A stretch of DNA of 64,000 bases from SZUA-545 sp050297855 (GCA_050297855.1 JBNKTC010000004.1:124001-188000); one strand, 5' to 3'; positions 8,758 to 17,496 are shown, counted from the first letter of the stretch. Numbers and translations are program-made. Notes: a model not told the origin generated them from the sequence alone.

Positions 8758-9357
8758 ATGTTCTCCGATATCGCCCTCAAGCTAGCCCAGGAGAGACAGA
8801 AAAAGATCTATAAAAAACTCTATTCCGAACACAGGGACTCCCACCGGGCACTTCACTGGTCGACGACCGAAAACCAGAAAAGACGGTTTGACGTACTGAT
8901 GGAGATCGGGGAGCTCGAGGGCAAAAAGATCCTGGATATCGGCTGCGGCATGGGGGATTTTTTCGGACATCTTCATGAGCACGGTGTCCGGGCGGAGATG
9001 ACCGGGTACGATATCGTCGAGGAGTTCCTTAATATTGCCAGACGGCGCCACCCCCGCTGCACTTTCAAGCCGATCAACCTCAGCCGCTCCTCCACCCACG
9101 AAAAGTTCGATTACGTCTTCAGCAGCGGAGTGTTCGCCTTCGGGAATATGACCTTCTTCGAGACGATGGTCAAGAAGGCGTATACCAGCAGCCGGATCGC
9201 CTACGGCTTTAATATCTACCGTTCCGAACAGGACGAGCGGTTTATGAACATCTCCCGCCGCCAGATCGAGCGTTTTCTCAAGCGTCTCAACCCCTCAAAA
9301 GTCGTATGCGAAGAGGGATATCTGGAGAACGATATGACTTTTTTTGTCTACCGTTAG
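8758..9357 (+). CDS. Class I SAM-dependent methyltransferase
   Basis: This 199-residue protein has the SAM-binding motif KILDIGCGMGDFFGHL (about 57-72), motif II GYDIVEEFLNIARRR, and a downstream FDYVFSSGVF segment, the order of a Rossmann-fold methyltransferase. The first 50 residues are basic and helical. It starts one base after the purU stop, so the two are probably co-transcribed. The substrate cannot be deduced from the sequence. No signal peptide is present. Confidence 0.8.
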   Translation: MFSDIALKLAQERQKKIYKKLYSEHRDSHRALHWSTTENQKRRFDVLMEIGELEGKKILDIGCGMGDFFGHLHEHGVRAEMTGYDIVEEFLNIARRRHPRCTFKPINLSRSSTHEKFDYVFSSGVFAFGNMTFFETMVKKAYTSSRIAYGFNIYRSEQDERFMNISRRQIERFLKRLNPSKVVCEEGYLENDMTFFVYR

Positions 9358-9438
9358 GCATAAGAAAACCGTAAGCTTTGTATAAGAGAAGTAGTGCAAT
9401 AATGACCCTATATTTATACAATCCAAGGAGATAATATA

Positions 9439-9759
9439 ATGGGTAAAGCTGTAGAACTGAACGAATCTAATTTTGAATCGACAATCGCCGAAGGCGTGAC
9501 AATGGTAGACTTTTGGGCACCTTGGTGCGGACCGTGCCGGATGGTTGCTCCGATCGTTGACGAACTGGCAAGCGACTATGACGGTAAAGCGAACATTTGC
9601 AAAGTCAACACAGACGAAAATCAGGACATCGCCGTAAAATACGGTATCCGATCCATCCCCAGCATCCTTTTCTTCAAAAACGGCGAGCAGGTAGATACGA
9701 TCGTCGGTGCTGTTGCAAAACAGGCGTTTGAACAAAAACTGAACGACCTTATCGGTTAA
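9439..9759 (+). CDS. trxA: Thioredoxin 1
   Basis: Thioredoxin is a small cytosolic disulfide reductant for enzymes such as ribonucleotide reductase and peroxiredoxins. The 106-residue protein has the exact active site WCGPC (C30 and C33), FWAPWC context, and the cis-Pro in RSIPSILFF. AAGGAG lies 9 bases before the ATG. The A+T-rich leader (9358-9438) probably holds its promoter. It is followed by a membrane protein gene and then by its reductase trxB. Confidence 0.97.
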   Translation: MGKAVELNESNFESTIAEGVTMVDFWAPWCGPCRMVAPIVDELASDYDGKANICKVNTDENQDIAVKYGIRSIPSILFFKNGEQVDTIVGAVAKQAFEQKLNDLIG

Positions 9760-9780
9760 TCGAAAAAGAAATTTTTCATT

Positions 9781-10221
9781 ATGCGGGAGAGAGGAGGGCT
9801 TCGACTCTATCTGCTCTCGTCTTTCTTCGGGGCTGCGATGATCGCAGCCACCTACGCCTACTTCAATTACAAGTTTTCCCAATATCATTTTATTGACTTT
9901 GATAAAGAGCTCTTTTATACCTCCAACGATATCTTTGTACCCGATTCGGACCGTTATACGGTGATCGTCTACAGCTCCAAGAAGGACGATCCCCTGACAC
10001 TTGCCAAACGTGTGATGGAGCACGACCGTTTCCTTTTCCTGGATCTATCCGGGACCCGGCCTGCAAGTCGGGAAGAGGAGACGTTTGTCACCTCCGGGAT
10101 CAATACGCTGTTGCCGGTGATCAATCGTTTTAACATCTTTCATGTGCCCGTCGTGTTTGATATCGAACGGGTCAAAAAGGGGAATTTTAAGCAGTCATCC
10201 AAGATCGGGTCGTTCGATTAA
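9781..10221 (+). CDS. Membrane-anchored protein with possible thioredoxin-like fold
   Basis: This 146-residue protein has an N-terminal transmembrane anchor (about 8-28: YLLSSFFGAAMIAATYAYF) and then a soluble domain of about 110 residues, probably periplasmic. The domain has a beta-strand YTVIVYSSKKDDP at the place where thioredoxins carry WCxxC, and a later NIFHVPVVFDI resembling the cis-Pro loop, but no cysteine at all. It lies between trxA and trxB. I infer a non-redox thioredoxin-like fold, perhaps a scaffold; this is speculative. Confidence 0.6.
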   Translation: MRERGGLRLYLLSSFFGAAMIAATYAYFNYKFSQYHFIDFDKELFYTSNDIFVPDSDRYTVIVYSSKKDDPLTLAKRVMEHDRFLFLDLSGTRPASREEETFVTSGINTLLPVINRFNIFHVPVVFDIERVKKGNFKQSSKIGSFD

Positions 10222-10252
10222 GAGAAATTTGTGTAGAAGTAGACGTTCAAAT

Positions 10253-10276
10253 GGCCCTGACGGGCCTGGCTGTTTT
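10253..10276 (+). terminator. Weak terminator-like hairpin
   Basis: GGCCC (10253-10257) and GGGCC (10262-10266) pair around a TGAC loop and are followed by TGGCTGTTTT. The stem is short and the T-run imperfect. It sits after the trxA operon and before the trxB promoter region. Confidence 0.35.
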
Positions 10277-10346
10277 AGGATTTCCCCCCCTATCTTAACA
10301 GGTAAGACAAGGGTGTTTTTATCAACTTTGATACAAAAAGAATGTG

Positions 10347-10368
10347 TTAGAATTTTTATTAGAATTTT
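10347..10368 (+). promoter_or_regulatory. Direct repeat TTAGAATTTT in the trxB promoter region
   Basis: TTAGAATTTT occurs at 10347-10356 and again at 10359-10368, 12 bp apart, ending just before the AAGGAG of trxB. Each contains TAGAAT, a plausible -10. The pair may be overlapping promoters or a binding site. Confidence 0.4.
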
Positions 10369-10380
10369 GAAGGAGAATCG

Positions 10381-11322
10381 ATGCTCGATTTGGCCATTAT
10401 CGGAGGCGGTCCTGCGGGACTGACAGCAGGATTGTATGCCACCCGCGGCGGGTTGAAAGAGGTGATCATGTTTGAACTGGGAATGCCCGGCGGACAGATC
10501 ACCCAAAGCAGTGAGATCGAGAACTATCCCGGAGCTATCGACGTGGTGACGGGAATGGAGTTGATGCAGGACTGGCCCAAGCAGTGCAGCCGTTTTGGTC
10601 TCAAGACCGAGATGGACGAAGTAAAGTCCGTCAGCGAAAACAGCGACGGAACATTCCATATCACGACGGGAAGCGGCAAAGAGTATGACGCCATCAGTGT
10701 CATCACCTGTACCGGGAGTGTTCCCAAACGGGCAGGTTTTAAAGGTGAAGACGAGTTCTTCGGCCGCGGTGTCAGTACATGTGCCACCTGTGACGGCTTC
10801 TTCTACAAAGATAAAGAGGTGGCGGTCCTGGGCGGCGGCGATACGGCGCTTGAAGAGGCACTCTACCTGACCAATATCTGCTCCAAGGTCTACCTGATCC
10901 ACCGGCGCAATGAGTTCCGGGCCTCCCCGGCAACGGTCGAGCGGGTAAAAAACAGCGACAAGATCGAACTGGTGACCAGTGTCGACGTGGATGAGGTCTA
11001 CGGCGATAACATGGGGGTGACCGGTATCCGCGTCGTCTCCAAGGCAGACGGTTCAAAACGGGAGATCGACGTACCGGGCGTCTTCGTCTTTGTCGGACGG
11101 GATGTCAAAAATGACGTTATTAAGACAGAGAGCGGTTTCCTGTGTGATGTCAACGACGGAGGGGAGGTGATCGTCGACCTGAAGATGAAGACCTCCAAAA
11201 AAGGGCTTTTTGCAGCGGGTGATATGCGTATCGACGCGCCCAAACAGGTCGTCTGTGCCGCAGGCGACGGAGCAACGGCGGCACTGGGTGCCATTGCCTA
11301 CGTAGACGAGTTCAAGGGTTGA
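10381..11322 (+). CDS. trxB: Thioredoxin-disulfide reductase
   Basis: This flavoenzyme reduces thioredoxin with NADPH. The 313-residue protein has the FAD Rossmann motif IIGGGPAGL (6-14), the redox-active CATC (C134 and C137), the NADPH motif VLGGGDTALEEALYL, and the C-terminal FAD motif GLFAAGDMR. The start is ATG 10381 after AAGGAG. It has its own leader with a duplicated TAGAAT element. dapB follows 4 bases downstream, so an operon with dapB and purF is likely. Confidence 0.96.
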   Translation: MLDLAIIGGGPAGLTAGLYATRGGLKEVIMFELGMPGGQITQSSEIENYPGAIDVVTGMELMQDWPKQCSRFGLKTEMDEVKSVSENSDGTFHITTGSGKEYDAISVITCTGSVPKRAGFKGEDEFFGRGVSTCATCDGFFYKDKEVAVLGGGDTALEEALYLTNICSKVYLIHRRNEFRASPATVERVKNSDKIELVTSVDVDEVYGDNMGVTGIRVVSKADGSKREIDVPGVFVFVGRDVKNDVIKTESGFLCDVNDGGEVIVDLKMKTSKKGLFAAGDMRIDAPKQVVCAAGDGATAALGAIAYVDEFKG

Positions 11323-11326
11323 ATGG

Positions 11327-12097
11327 ATGATTAAGACTGGAGTATTCGGAGCCGGCGGACGTGTCGGTAAGCTGTTGGTTGAGAACATCGCCCAGGATAA
11401 GAGCCTGGCGCTTTCGACGATCTACGTCCGCAGCGAGATCGATTTTCCCGCACCCAGCGAGACGCTGGTCACCAACGAGATGGAGACACTCTTAAACTCT
11501 TCCGAGCTGATTATCGACTTTACACTGCCCGAGGCGACCGAAGAGCTGCTCAAGACAGCCATCGAAAAGAGACCGACACCCCTGGTGATCGGGACAACGG
11601 GCCTGAATGCCCACCAGCAGAACCTCATGAAACAGGCAGCCGAGAAGATGCCGATCCTTTACGCGACCAACATGTCCGTCGGCGTTGCCTTGCTGAACAA
11701 GCTGGTCTACATAGCGAGCAAATCCCTTCCCGATTTTAATATCGAGATCGTGGAGATGCACCACCGCTTTAAAAAAGACGCCCCCAGCGGGACGGCCCTG
11801 ACACTGGCCGATTCGGCGGCAAAAGGGCGTGATCTGAACCTGGACGAAGTCCGGGTCAGCGGCCGGGACGGCAATATCGGGGAGCGTACGGAGGATGAGA
11901 TCTCCGTTATGGCACTCCGCGGCGGGGATATCGTCGGGGAGCATACGGTGGGCTTTTATGCCGACGGCGAGTTTATCCGCCTGAACCATACGGCGACCAA
12001 CCGGAACACCTTCGCCAACGGGGCGATCCGGGCGGGAAAATGGCTGGTCAACCAGCCGGCCGGACTCTATTCGATCCAAGATTTTTTACAAATATAA
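11327..12097 (+). CDS. dapB: 4-hydroxy-tetrahydrodipicolinate reductase
   Basis: DapB makes tetrahydrodipicolinate for lysine and peptidoglycan diaminopimelate. The 256-residue protein has the nucleotide-binding GAGGRVG (7-13), IGTTGL, and the family signature EMHHRFKKDAPSGTAL with catalytic His and Lys. The C-terminal RAGKWLVNQPAGLYS is also typical. It is cytosolic and lies between trxB and purF with very short gaps, which indicates one transcript. Confidence 0.96.
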   Translation: MIKTGVFGAGGRVGKLLVENIAQDKSLALSTIYVRSEIDFPAPSETLVTNEMETLLNSSELIIDFTLPEATEELLKTAIEKRPTPLVIGTTGLNAHQQNLMKQAAEKMPILYATNMSVGVALLNKLVYIASKSLPDFNIEIVEMHHRFKKDAPSGTALTLADSAAKGRDLNLDEVRVSGRDGNIGERTEDEISVMALRGGDIVGEHTVGFYADGEFIRLNHTATNRNTFANGAIRAGKWLVNQPAGLYSIQDFLQI

Positions 12098-12110
12098 ACA
12101 AGGGAAATGT

Positions 12111-13454
12111 GTGCATAGCTTAAACGAGAAGTGTGCGGTTGTCGGCGTATTTAATAACGAAAATGCTGCGAAGAAGGCCTACCTGGGGCTTTTTTCCATG
12201 CAGCACCGCGGACAAGAGGCCAGTGGTATCAGCAGCAGCGACGGGAAGAACATCCATACGATCAAGGACCGGGGGCTGGTCAGCCAGATCTTCGATGATG
12301 AGAAGATCTCCAAACTGACCGGGAATATGGCCGTCGGCCATAACCGTTACTCCACGGCGGGGGATGACTCCATCCTCGATGCGCAGCCGGTATTCGCACG
12401 GTACGACCTGGGCGAGATGGCGATTGTTCACAACGGGAACCTGACCAATGCCCAGGAGGTGCGAAATGCGCTCATCCGTGAAGGGGCGATCTTCCAGTCC
12501 TCCATGGATACGGAGAATATGATCCACCTGATCGCACGCTGTACGAAAAACCGTCTCAAAGACCGGATCCTGACAGCCCTGGCCCAGGTCAAAGGGGCCT
12601 ACTCCTTTATCTTCCTCAGCCGGACGAAGATGTTCGCCGCGCGCGATCCGCACGGTTTCAGGCCCCTTTCACTGGGTAAGATCGGCGATGGCTATATCGT
12701 TGCCAGCGAGACCTGTGCCTTTGACCTGGTCGGTGCGGAGTTTATCCGTGACGTGGAACCGGGCGAGATGCTGATCTTCGAAGAGGGAAAAGAGCCGGTA
12801 TCGGTCCAGTTCGCCGAGCCGACACCCAAAAAGTGTATCTTTGAACACATCTACTTCGCACGCCCGGACAGTGTCGTTTTCGGACAGTCTGTCTACGGGA
12901 TCCGTAAAGAGCTTGGACGGGCGCTCTCCCGTGAACTTCCCGTAGAGGCGGATATTGTCATCCCGGTCCCCGACAGCAGTGTCTCCCATGCACTGGGCTA
13001 TGCCGAAGAGAGCGGGATCCCCTTTGAATTCGGGATCATCCGGAACCACTACGTCGGCCGTACCTTTATCGAGCCGATGCAGGAGATCCGTGACCTGAAG
13101 GTCAAGATGAAGCTGAGCCCGATCAAGAGTATCATCGAAGGGAAGCGCCTGGTCGTGATCGATGACAGTATCGTCCGCGGGACGACCAGCCGCAAGATCG
13201 TCAAACTGCTGCGCGATGCCGGGGCGAAGGAGATCCATATGCGGATCGCGTCGCCTGCCGTTATGCACCCGTGTTTCTACGGGATCGATACGCCCGAAGA
13301 GAGCGAACTGATCAGTAACCGGATGAGTACGGAAGAGATCCGGGACTATATCGGTGCCGATACACTCTCTTTCCTTTCGGTCAACGCACTCTGCAGCAGT
13401 GCCAACGATGAAGGCGACCACTGCCTCGCCTGTTTCGACGGGAAATACTTCTAG
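12111..13454 (+). CDS. purF: Amidophosphoribosyltransferase
   Basis: PurF catalyses the first step of purine synthesis, transferring glutamine amide to PRPP. The 447-residue protein has an N-terminal glutaminase domain whose nucleophile is C8 (NEK/CAVVGV), so a seven-residue propeptide must be removed, as in Bacillus-type enzymes. The PRPP loop VVIDDSIVRGTTS is near 348-360. C-terminal Cys residues (NALCSS, HCLACF) suggest the Fe-S-type branch. The start is GTG 12111 after AAGGGA. It is probably co-transcribed with dapB. Confidence 0.95.
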   Translation: MHSLNEKCAVVGVFNNENAAKKAYLGLFSMQHRGQEASGISSSDGKNIHTIKDRGLVSQIFDDEKISKLTGNMAVGHNRYSTAGDDSILDAQPVFARYDLGEMAIVHNGNLTNAQEVRNALIREGAIFQSSMDTENMIHLIARCTKNRLKDRILTALAQVKGAYSFIFLSRTKMFAARDPHGFRPLSLGKIGDGYIVASETCAFDLVGAEFIRDVEPGEMLIFEEGKEPVSVQFAEPTPKKCIFEHIYFARPDSVVFGQSVYGIRKELGRALSRELPVEADIVIPVPDSSVSHALGYAEESGIPFEFGIIRNHYVGRTFIEPMQEIRDLKVKMKLSPIKSIIEGKRLVVIDDSIVRGTTSRKIVKLLRDAGAKEIHMRIASPAVMHPCFYGIDTPEESELISNRMSTEEIRDYIGADTLSFLSVNALCSSANDEGDHCLACFDGKYF

Positions 13455-13489
13455 TCGCGTATGGTCATGCATACTGTCGTATCTCCCAA

Positions 13490-13502
13490 GGGGGATACCC
13501 CC
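13490..13502 (+). promoter_or_regulatory. GGGGG-ATA-CCCCC hairpin over a ribosome site
   Basis: Five G (13490-13494), ATA, then five C (13498-13502) form a compact stem whose 5' arm is the Shine-Dalgarno-like AAGGGGG of the following gene. The loop has only three bases. Sequestration of the ribosome site, relieved by ribosomes leaving purF, is possible. Confidence 0.35.
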
Positions 13503-13505
13503 TCC

Positions 13506-14462
13506 ATGAAGCCACTCAACACCTTCGGGCGGTACCTTCGCAGACGCTTCGGTACCTCCGTAAGCAAAATCTCCCTCAACCTCTCCGGTTTTACCTGTCC
13601 CAATATCGACGGAAAAGTGGCCCGGGGAGGCTGCACCTACTGCGAGAACGAATCCTTCAGCCCCAACCTGGGGGGTGACAAGGAACGTTTCTTTCTCAAT
13701 ACGGACTCAAAAGAGAATCCGCTGCTGGAGAAACAGCTCCGCCAGATCGACCTGCAGTATCGCGGCTCCAGGGAGCATTTCCTGCGCGAATACGGGGTAG
13801 GGAAGTATATTGCCTACTTCCAGTCCTTTTCCAACACGTATGCCCCCCTGGAGACGCTTAAAGCCCTATACGACAAAGCCCTTGCATATGACGACGTGGT
13901 GGCACTGAGTATCGGGACACGGGCCGATTGTGTCAGCGACGAGCTTTTTTCCTATCTGCAGACCCTTGCGAAGAAAAAGGAGATCTGGATCGAGTTCGGG
14001 GTCCAGAGTATCTATGATACGACCCTGGAGAAGATCAACCGGGGCGAACACTACGCCCAGGTGAAGGGGGCGATCCTCAAAGCCAAATCCTACGGCCTGA
14101 AGGTGTGCGCGCACATGATCTTCGGCCTGCCGGGCGAGACGCCTGAGATGATGGTAGCGGGGACAAAAGAGGTGGCCGGGCTCGGTATCGATGCGATCAA
14201 ATTCCACCCCTGCTATGTCGTCAAGAATACGATCCTGGCCAATGAGTATGCCCAGGGGCGCTTTCATCCCATCGACGAGGATACCTACCTTGCAACCCTT
14301 GTGGAGGCGATCAAGGTACTTCCCGAGAGTGTCTCGATCCAGCGTGTCACCGCCGGGATCGCCAATGAGACGCTGATCGCCCCGGCGTGGTGCGGGCTGA
14401 GCAAAAACCGCCAGATGCGGCGGGTCAAAGAGGCCCTGCGCCGCGAAGGCCTGATCTACTGA
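13506..14462 (+). CDS. YhcC-family radical SAM protein (TIGR01212 type)
   Basis: This 318-residue protein carries the radical SAM cluster cysteines C31, C43 and C46 in the CX11CX2C spacing of the YhcC family (CPNIDGKVARGGCTYCENE). FGLPGET and IKFHPCYVVKNT follow. The family's exact reaction is not firmly established; a tRNA or nucleotide-related role has been proposed. ATG 13506 is chosen because homologues begin just before NTFG. ATGs at 13461 and 13467 would add an unconserved extension. It ends at TGATCA, sharing its border with a convergent gene. Confidence 0.85.
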   Translation: MKPLNTFGRYLRRRFGTSVSKISLNLSGFTCPNIDGKVARGGCTYCENESFSPNLGGDKERFFLNTDSKENPLLEKQLRQIDLQYRGSREHFLREYGVGKYIAYFQSFSNTYAPLETLKALYDKALAYDDVVALSIGTRADCVSDELFSYLQTLAKKKEIWIEFGVQSIYDTTLEKINRGEHYAQVKGAILKAKSYGLKVCAHMIFGLPGETPEMMVAGTKEVAGLGIDAIKFHPCYVVKNTILANEYAQGRFHPIDEDTYLATLVEAIKVLPESVSIQRVTAGIANETLIAPAWCGLSKNRQMRRVKEALRREGLIY

Positions 14463-15188
14463 TCAGAAGTGGTAGTTTAGTCCGAGAGAGAGTCCGCCGG
14501 TGTCGTGGCTGATCTCCTTGGAGAAACCGCTGTCTTCGATCTCCTGGAACTCCCGCTTGATGATCAGGTAGGAGAGGCTCAGCTCCATCCTTCGGCTCAC
14601 CTGAGAGAAAAGTCCGGCCCCGTATTTATATTCGGTGGCCAGGATCGTCTCGGTCCCGTCATAGTACTCCTGGAACTCTTGCTTGATATCAAACTGCCCG
14701 ATACCGGCCCCAATCCGCACAAAGGGGATGATATTGGTCGTATCCAGTGGCTCATAGAGGGATTTGAATGTAAAGAAGTAGGAGAGATCGAGGCTGCGCC
14801 CCGTATCGAATTCCGATTCGACCGTAGAGTCTTTGAGGGAGTAACCTTTGTTAATGGAGAGCCCAAGTTCAAAGCGGTTATCTCCAATATCCCCGAATCC
14901 CAGTTTAAACGTGACCTCGTTATAGATCATCGCTTCGTCGAACTCCCGGTAGAGGTTTTTGCTCAGCCGTGTCCGCTCGGTCTGGGTCCCCGTTCCGTAA
15001 TGCCCTTCCAGGCCGAAATAGACCGTATATGCGGGCTGTTCATCGGTGGATGGGGGTTTGATCTGGAGACGTTTGTTGGTGTAGACGATCTTCTGCTGGG
15101 AGTTGGCCGCGATCCGTTTACGGTACTCTGCCCCGTTAAGCAGAGCCGGCAGGAGAAGCATCAGGATGAGGAGCAGACGGCTGTACAT
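14463..15188 (-). CDS. Predicted outer-membrane beta-barrel protein
   Basis: This 241-residue protein has a signal peptide (LLLILMLLLPALLNG, cleavage before AEYRKR) and many alternating strands such as YTVYFGLEGHYGTG, FELGLSINKGYSL and IIPFVRIGAGIG. It ends in LSLGLNYHF with a terminal Phe, typical of outer-membrane barrels. It resembles small OmpW/OprF-like barrels in layout, but I do not recognise the family. It is the last gene of the ilvE-to-hisIE minus-strand cluster, 9 bases after the DUF2393 gene. Function unknown. Confidence 0.7.
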   Translation of the reverse strand: MYSRLLLILMLLLPALLNGAEYRKRIAANSQQKIVYTNKRLQIKPPSTDEQPAYTVYFGLEGHYGTGTQTERTRLSKNLYREFDEAMIYNEVTFKLGFGDIGDNRFELGLSINKGYSLKDSTVESEFDTGRSLDLSYFFTFKSLYEPLDTTNIIPFVRIGAGIGQFDIKQEFQEYYDGTETILATEYKYGAGLFSQVSRRMELSLSYLIIKREFQEIEDSGFSKEISHDTGGLSLGLNYHF

Positions 15189-15197
15189 AATGACTAC

Positions 15198-15725
15198 CTA
15201 CTTGCAGAACGTAAAATGATAAATATCAAAGAGGGCATAGTCCTCTATCCCGCTGATCGTCGTATAAAAAGGCGCTTTTTCTCCCGGATGGAGATCCTTT
15301 TCCAGCCTGATAGAGGCGTAGTGGCCTTTTGCCTGGATATTACGGAAGCGGGAGATGATATCCCCGTTTCCGGCCATGGCATACGAGAGGATGCGGCACT
15401 CTTTGAGAGTCCGGCCGGAGATATTGGCCAGGTTTCCTTTAGCCACGACCTTATTGACAAAACGGAGCTGTTTGGTCTCCAGGTCGACGATCTGGGATCG
15501 CTTGACGTAGGATTCGACAAAGAAATAGCTCATGAACGGACCGGCTAAGAAGGTAAAGGTGGCAAAGAGGGAGAGGAGCATAAAGAGCATCCGGTTCCCC
15601 CGCAGCGCATAGGTGATGATCAGCAGGAAGACCCAGGCAAAAAATGAGATAAAAAAGGCGAAGTAGTGAACAGGGGAGAGGGTATGGACAACGGCATTGA
15701 AGATGTTCAGTACCCCGGCTCCCAT
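15198..15725 (-). CDS. DUF2393-family membrane protein
   Basis: This 175-residue protein has two N-terminal transmembrane helices (about 18-40: YFAFFISFFAWVFLLIITYAL; about 48-70: LFMLLSLFATFTFLAGPFMSYFF) and a soluble beta-rich domain of about 100 residues (VVAKGNLANISGRTLKECRI), probably extracytoplasmic. The pattern matches DUF2393, a family confined mostly to Campylobacterota. Its start shares one base with the hisIE stop (TAATG), so translation is coupled. No function is known. Confidence 0.7.
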   Translation of the reverse strand: MGAGVLNIFNAVVHTLSPVHYFAFFISFFAWVFLLIITYALRGNRMLFMLLSLFATFTFLAGPFMSYFFVESYVKRSQIVDLETKQLRFVNKVVAKGNLANISGRTLKECRILSYAMAGNGDIISRFRNIQAKGHYASIRLEKDLHPGEKAPFYTTISGIEDYALFDIYHFTFCK

Positions 15726-16405
15726 TACGCCTCTCTGCTGTTCTTTTCCTCGATCCCGCTAAGGCCTTCACGACGGCTCAGCTCCTGTTTGATCAGATCG
15801 GGGTTGATGTCCATACTGGCCAGGGCGATGAGGGCGTGGAAAAGGAGATCGGCCGCTTCGTAGATCGCTTCGTCGCGATCCTTGTCCTTGACGGCGAGGG
15901 CCAGTTCTCCCGCCTCTTCGATTACCTTCTTAAGGATTGCCGTATCCCCTTTGGAAAAGAGTTTGGCGACATAAGAGGTCTTGGGATCATGGTGTTTTTT
16001 CTCCATGATCGTATGGTAAAGGCGGTCGACAATGGAGTATTTAAGCGCCGTATCCACGACCGGTTCGCTGATAATCGAATCCGATTCGATGCTCTGGAAA
16101 AAGCAGCTGGCACGGCCCGTATGGCAGGCGGCACCGCCGACCTGCTCGATCTTGAGCAGGATCGTATCGCTATCGCAGTCAAGGAGGATATCCTTGACGT
16201 TCTGGATATTGCCGCTCTCTTCGCCCTTTTTCCAGATGCGCTGTTTGCTTCTGGAGAAGTAGTGGGCTGTCTTGGTCGAAAGGGTAAGGTCCAGGGCCTC
16301 TTTGTTCATATAGGCCAGCATCAGGACTTCGCCGCTCTCGTGGTCCTGGGCGATGGCGGGGATAAGGGGGGTCTTATCCCACTCGATCGTATCGATGACG
16401 GCCAT
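15725..16405 (-). CDS. hisIE: Bifunctional phosphoribosyl-AMP cyclohydrolase / phosphoribosyl-ATP pyrophosphatase
   Basis: This 226-residue fusion carries histidine biosynthesis steps 2 and 3. The N-terminal HisI domain (about 1-115) shows MLAYMNKEAL, ARMSRS-like HYFSRSKQRIWKKGE with metal-binding LDCDSDTILL and GGAACHTGRASCFF. The C-terminal HisE domain (about 125-215) has KKVIEEAGELALAVKD and YEAADLLFHALI, the MazG-like EEAGE metal motif. It overlaps genes on both sides by one base (TAATG), so it is coupled to the prohibitin-family and DUF2393 genes. Confidence 0.95.
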   Translation of the reverse strand: MAVIDTIEWDKTPLIPAIAQDHESGEVLMLAYMNKEALDLTLSTKTAHYFSRSKQRIWKKGEESGNIQNVKDILLDCDSDTILLKIEQVGGAACHTGRASCFFQSIESDSIISEPVVDTALKYSIVDRLYHTIMEKKHHDPKTSYVAKLFSKGDTAILKKVIEEAGELALAVKDKDRDEAIYEAADLLFHALIALASMDINPDLIKQELSRREGLSGIEEKNSREA

Positions 16406-17478
16406 TAGCGGTTAGCCGACGTCGTTTTTTGCGGGTCTTTGGCATCGAGCCAGATGTTCGGCGTTGCGCCACCCGGTGTGAGGAAGATCTTGGCGTCTTT
16501 GTTATCTCTGAGCGCTTCGTTGAATTTACCCTGAACCTCAATCTGCTTCAGCTGGATCAGGTTTTTTGTCAGGGAGTTTGCAATGATCTTATTGGCCTGC
16601 GCTTCCGCTTTGGCTTCGATCGTCCGTTTGTCGGCGATACCCTGGGCTTCGATCCGCTTGGCTTCCGCTTCCCCGCGCGCTTTTTCCGCAACTTTCATCG
16701 CTTCCTGTTTGGTCCGCTCGACTTCGTTACGGGTACGTTCGGCTTCCTGTTTGGCGATCTGGACCCGTTCGATCTGCTCTTTGATCCGCTCGGGAAGGAC
16801 GATACCGCGCAGCTGGATCGCAACCAGCGTGATCGGGTCATTGTCCAGTTTGGCCAAACGCTCGATCATCCCTTGCTGGATGAGCGTGGCAATGGCATTA
16901 CGCTTGACGGGAAGCTCTTCGGCCGTATAGTTCCCGATGACACTCCGGACCACGTCACGGGCGTTGGGGTTGATCGTCTTGTCTTCCCAGTTCATCCCGA
17001 GATTGGCGATCGTATGGGGTGCGATCTGCGGTTTGAGGGTATACTGGACCGTCAGCTCCACATCGACAGGGAGTCCCCGCGAGTCGAGGATGGAGATCGG
17101 CGGGCGCTGGTTGATCCCGCGTCGGTCGGAAACCATGTCACTGGAGCTATAGTCGGTCTGGCGTACTTTGGTATCGACAATAATCACCTGCTGCATAAAG
17201 GGCATCAGCATGTGGAAACCTGGGTAGAGGGGCTCGTCCTGGTATTTCCCCAGGGTCTTTAGGATACCCACCTCGCCGGAGTTGACGATCACCCACGGTT
17301 TGGCAATGGCAAGCAGGAGCCCCAGGCCGATGATGGCATAGAGCAAGCCGGCTTTTTTACCGAAATTTTTAAAAAACTCAGGTGTCTCGTTCGGCATTTT
17401 CATTCCGGGGCCGCCGCTGTCGCCGCCGCCTCCTCCGGGTCTTTTTTTCTTAAAATAGTCGTTCATATCAGCTGGCAT
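16405..17478 (-). CDS. Prohibitin/SPFH-family membrane protein (HflK-like)
   Basis: This 357-residue protein has a Gly-rich N-terminus, one transmembrane segment (about 44-62) and an SPFH/Band 7 domain (about 62-240). A long charged coiled coil (about 240-300) is rich in Glu/Ala/Lys (EAERTRNEVERTKQEAMKV). This is the arrangement of prohibitins and HflK/HflC, which form membrane cages and modulate FtsH protease. ATG 17478 has AAGGAG 5 bases upstream. Neighbouring amino-acid genes do not suggest a specific client. Confidence 0.85.
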   Translation of the reverse strand: MPADMNDYFKKKRPGGGGGDSGGPGMKMPNETPEFFKNFGKKAGLLYAIIGLGLLLAIAKPWVIVNSGEVGILKTLGKYQDEPLYPGFHMLMPFMQQVIIVDTKVRQTDYSSSDMVSDRRGINQRPPISILDSRGLPVDVELTVQYTLKPQIAPHTIANLGMNWEDKTINPNARDVVRSVIGNYTAEELPVKRNAIATLIQQGMIERLAKLDNDPITLVAIQLRGIVLPERIKEQIERVQIAKQEAERTRNEVERTKQEAMKVAEKARGEAEAKRIEAQGIADKRTIEAKAEAQANKIIANSLTKNLIQLKQIEVQGKFNEALRDNKDAKIFLTPGGATPNIWLDAKDPQKTTSANR

Positions 17479-17496
17479 CAAATCTCCTTAAAATCT

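Noticed and set aside
13461..13505. In-frame ATG codons at 13461 and 13467 before the radical SAM gene.
   Set aside because: No ribosome site precedes them, and family members begin close to the NTFG segment, which favours ATG 13506.
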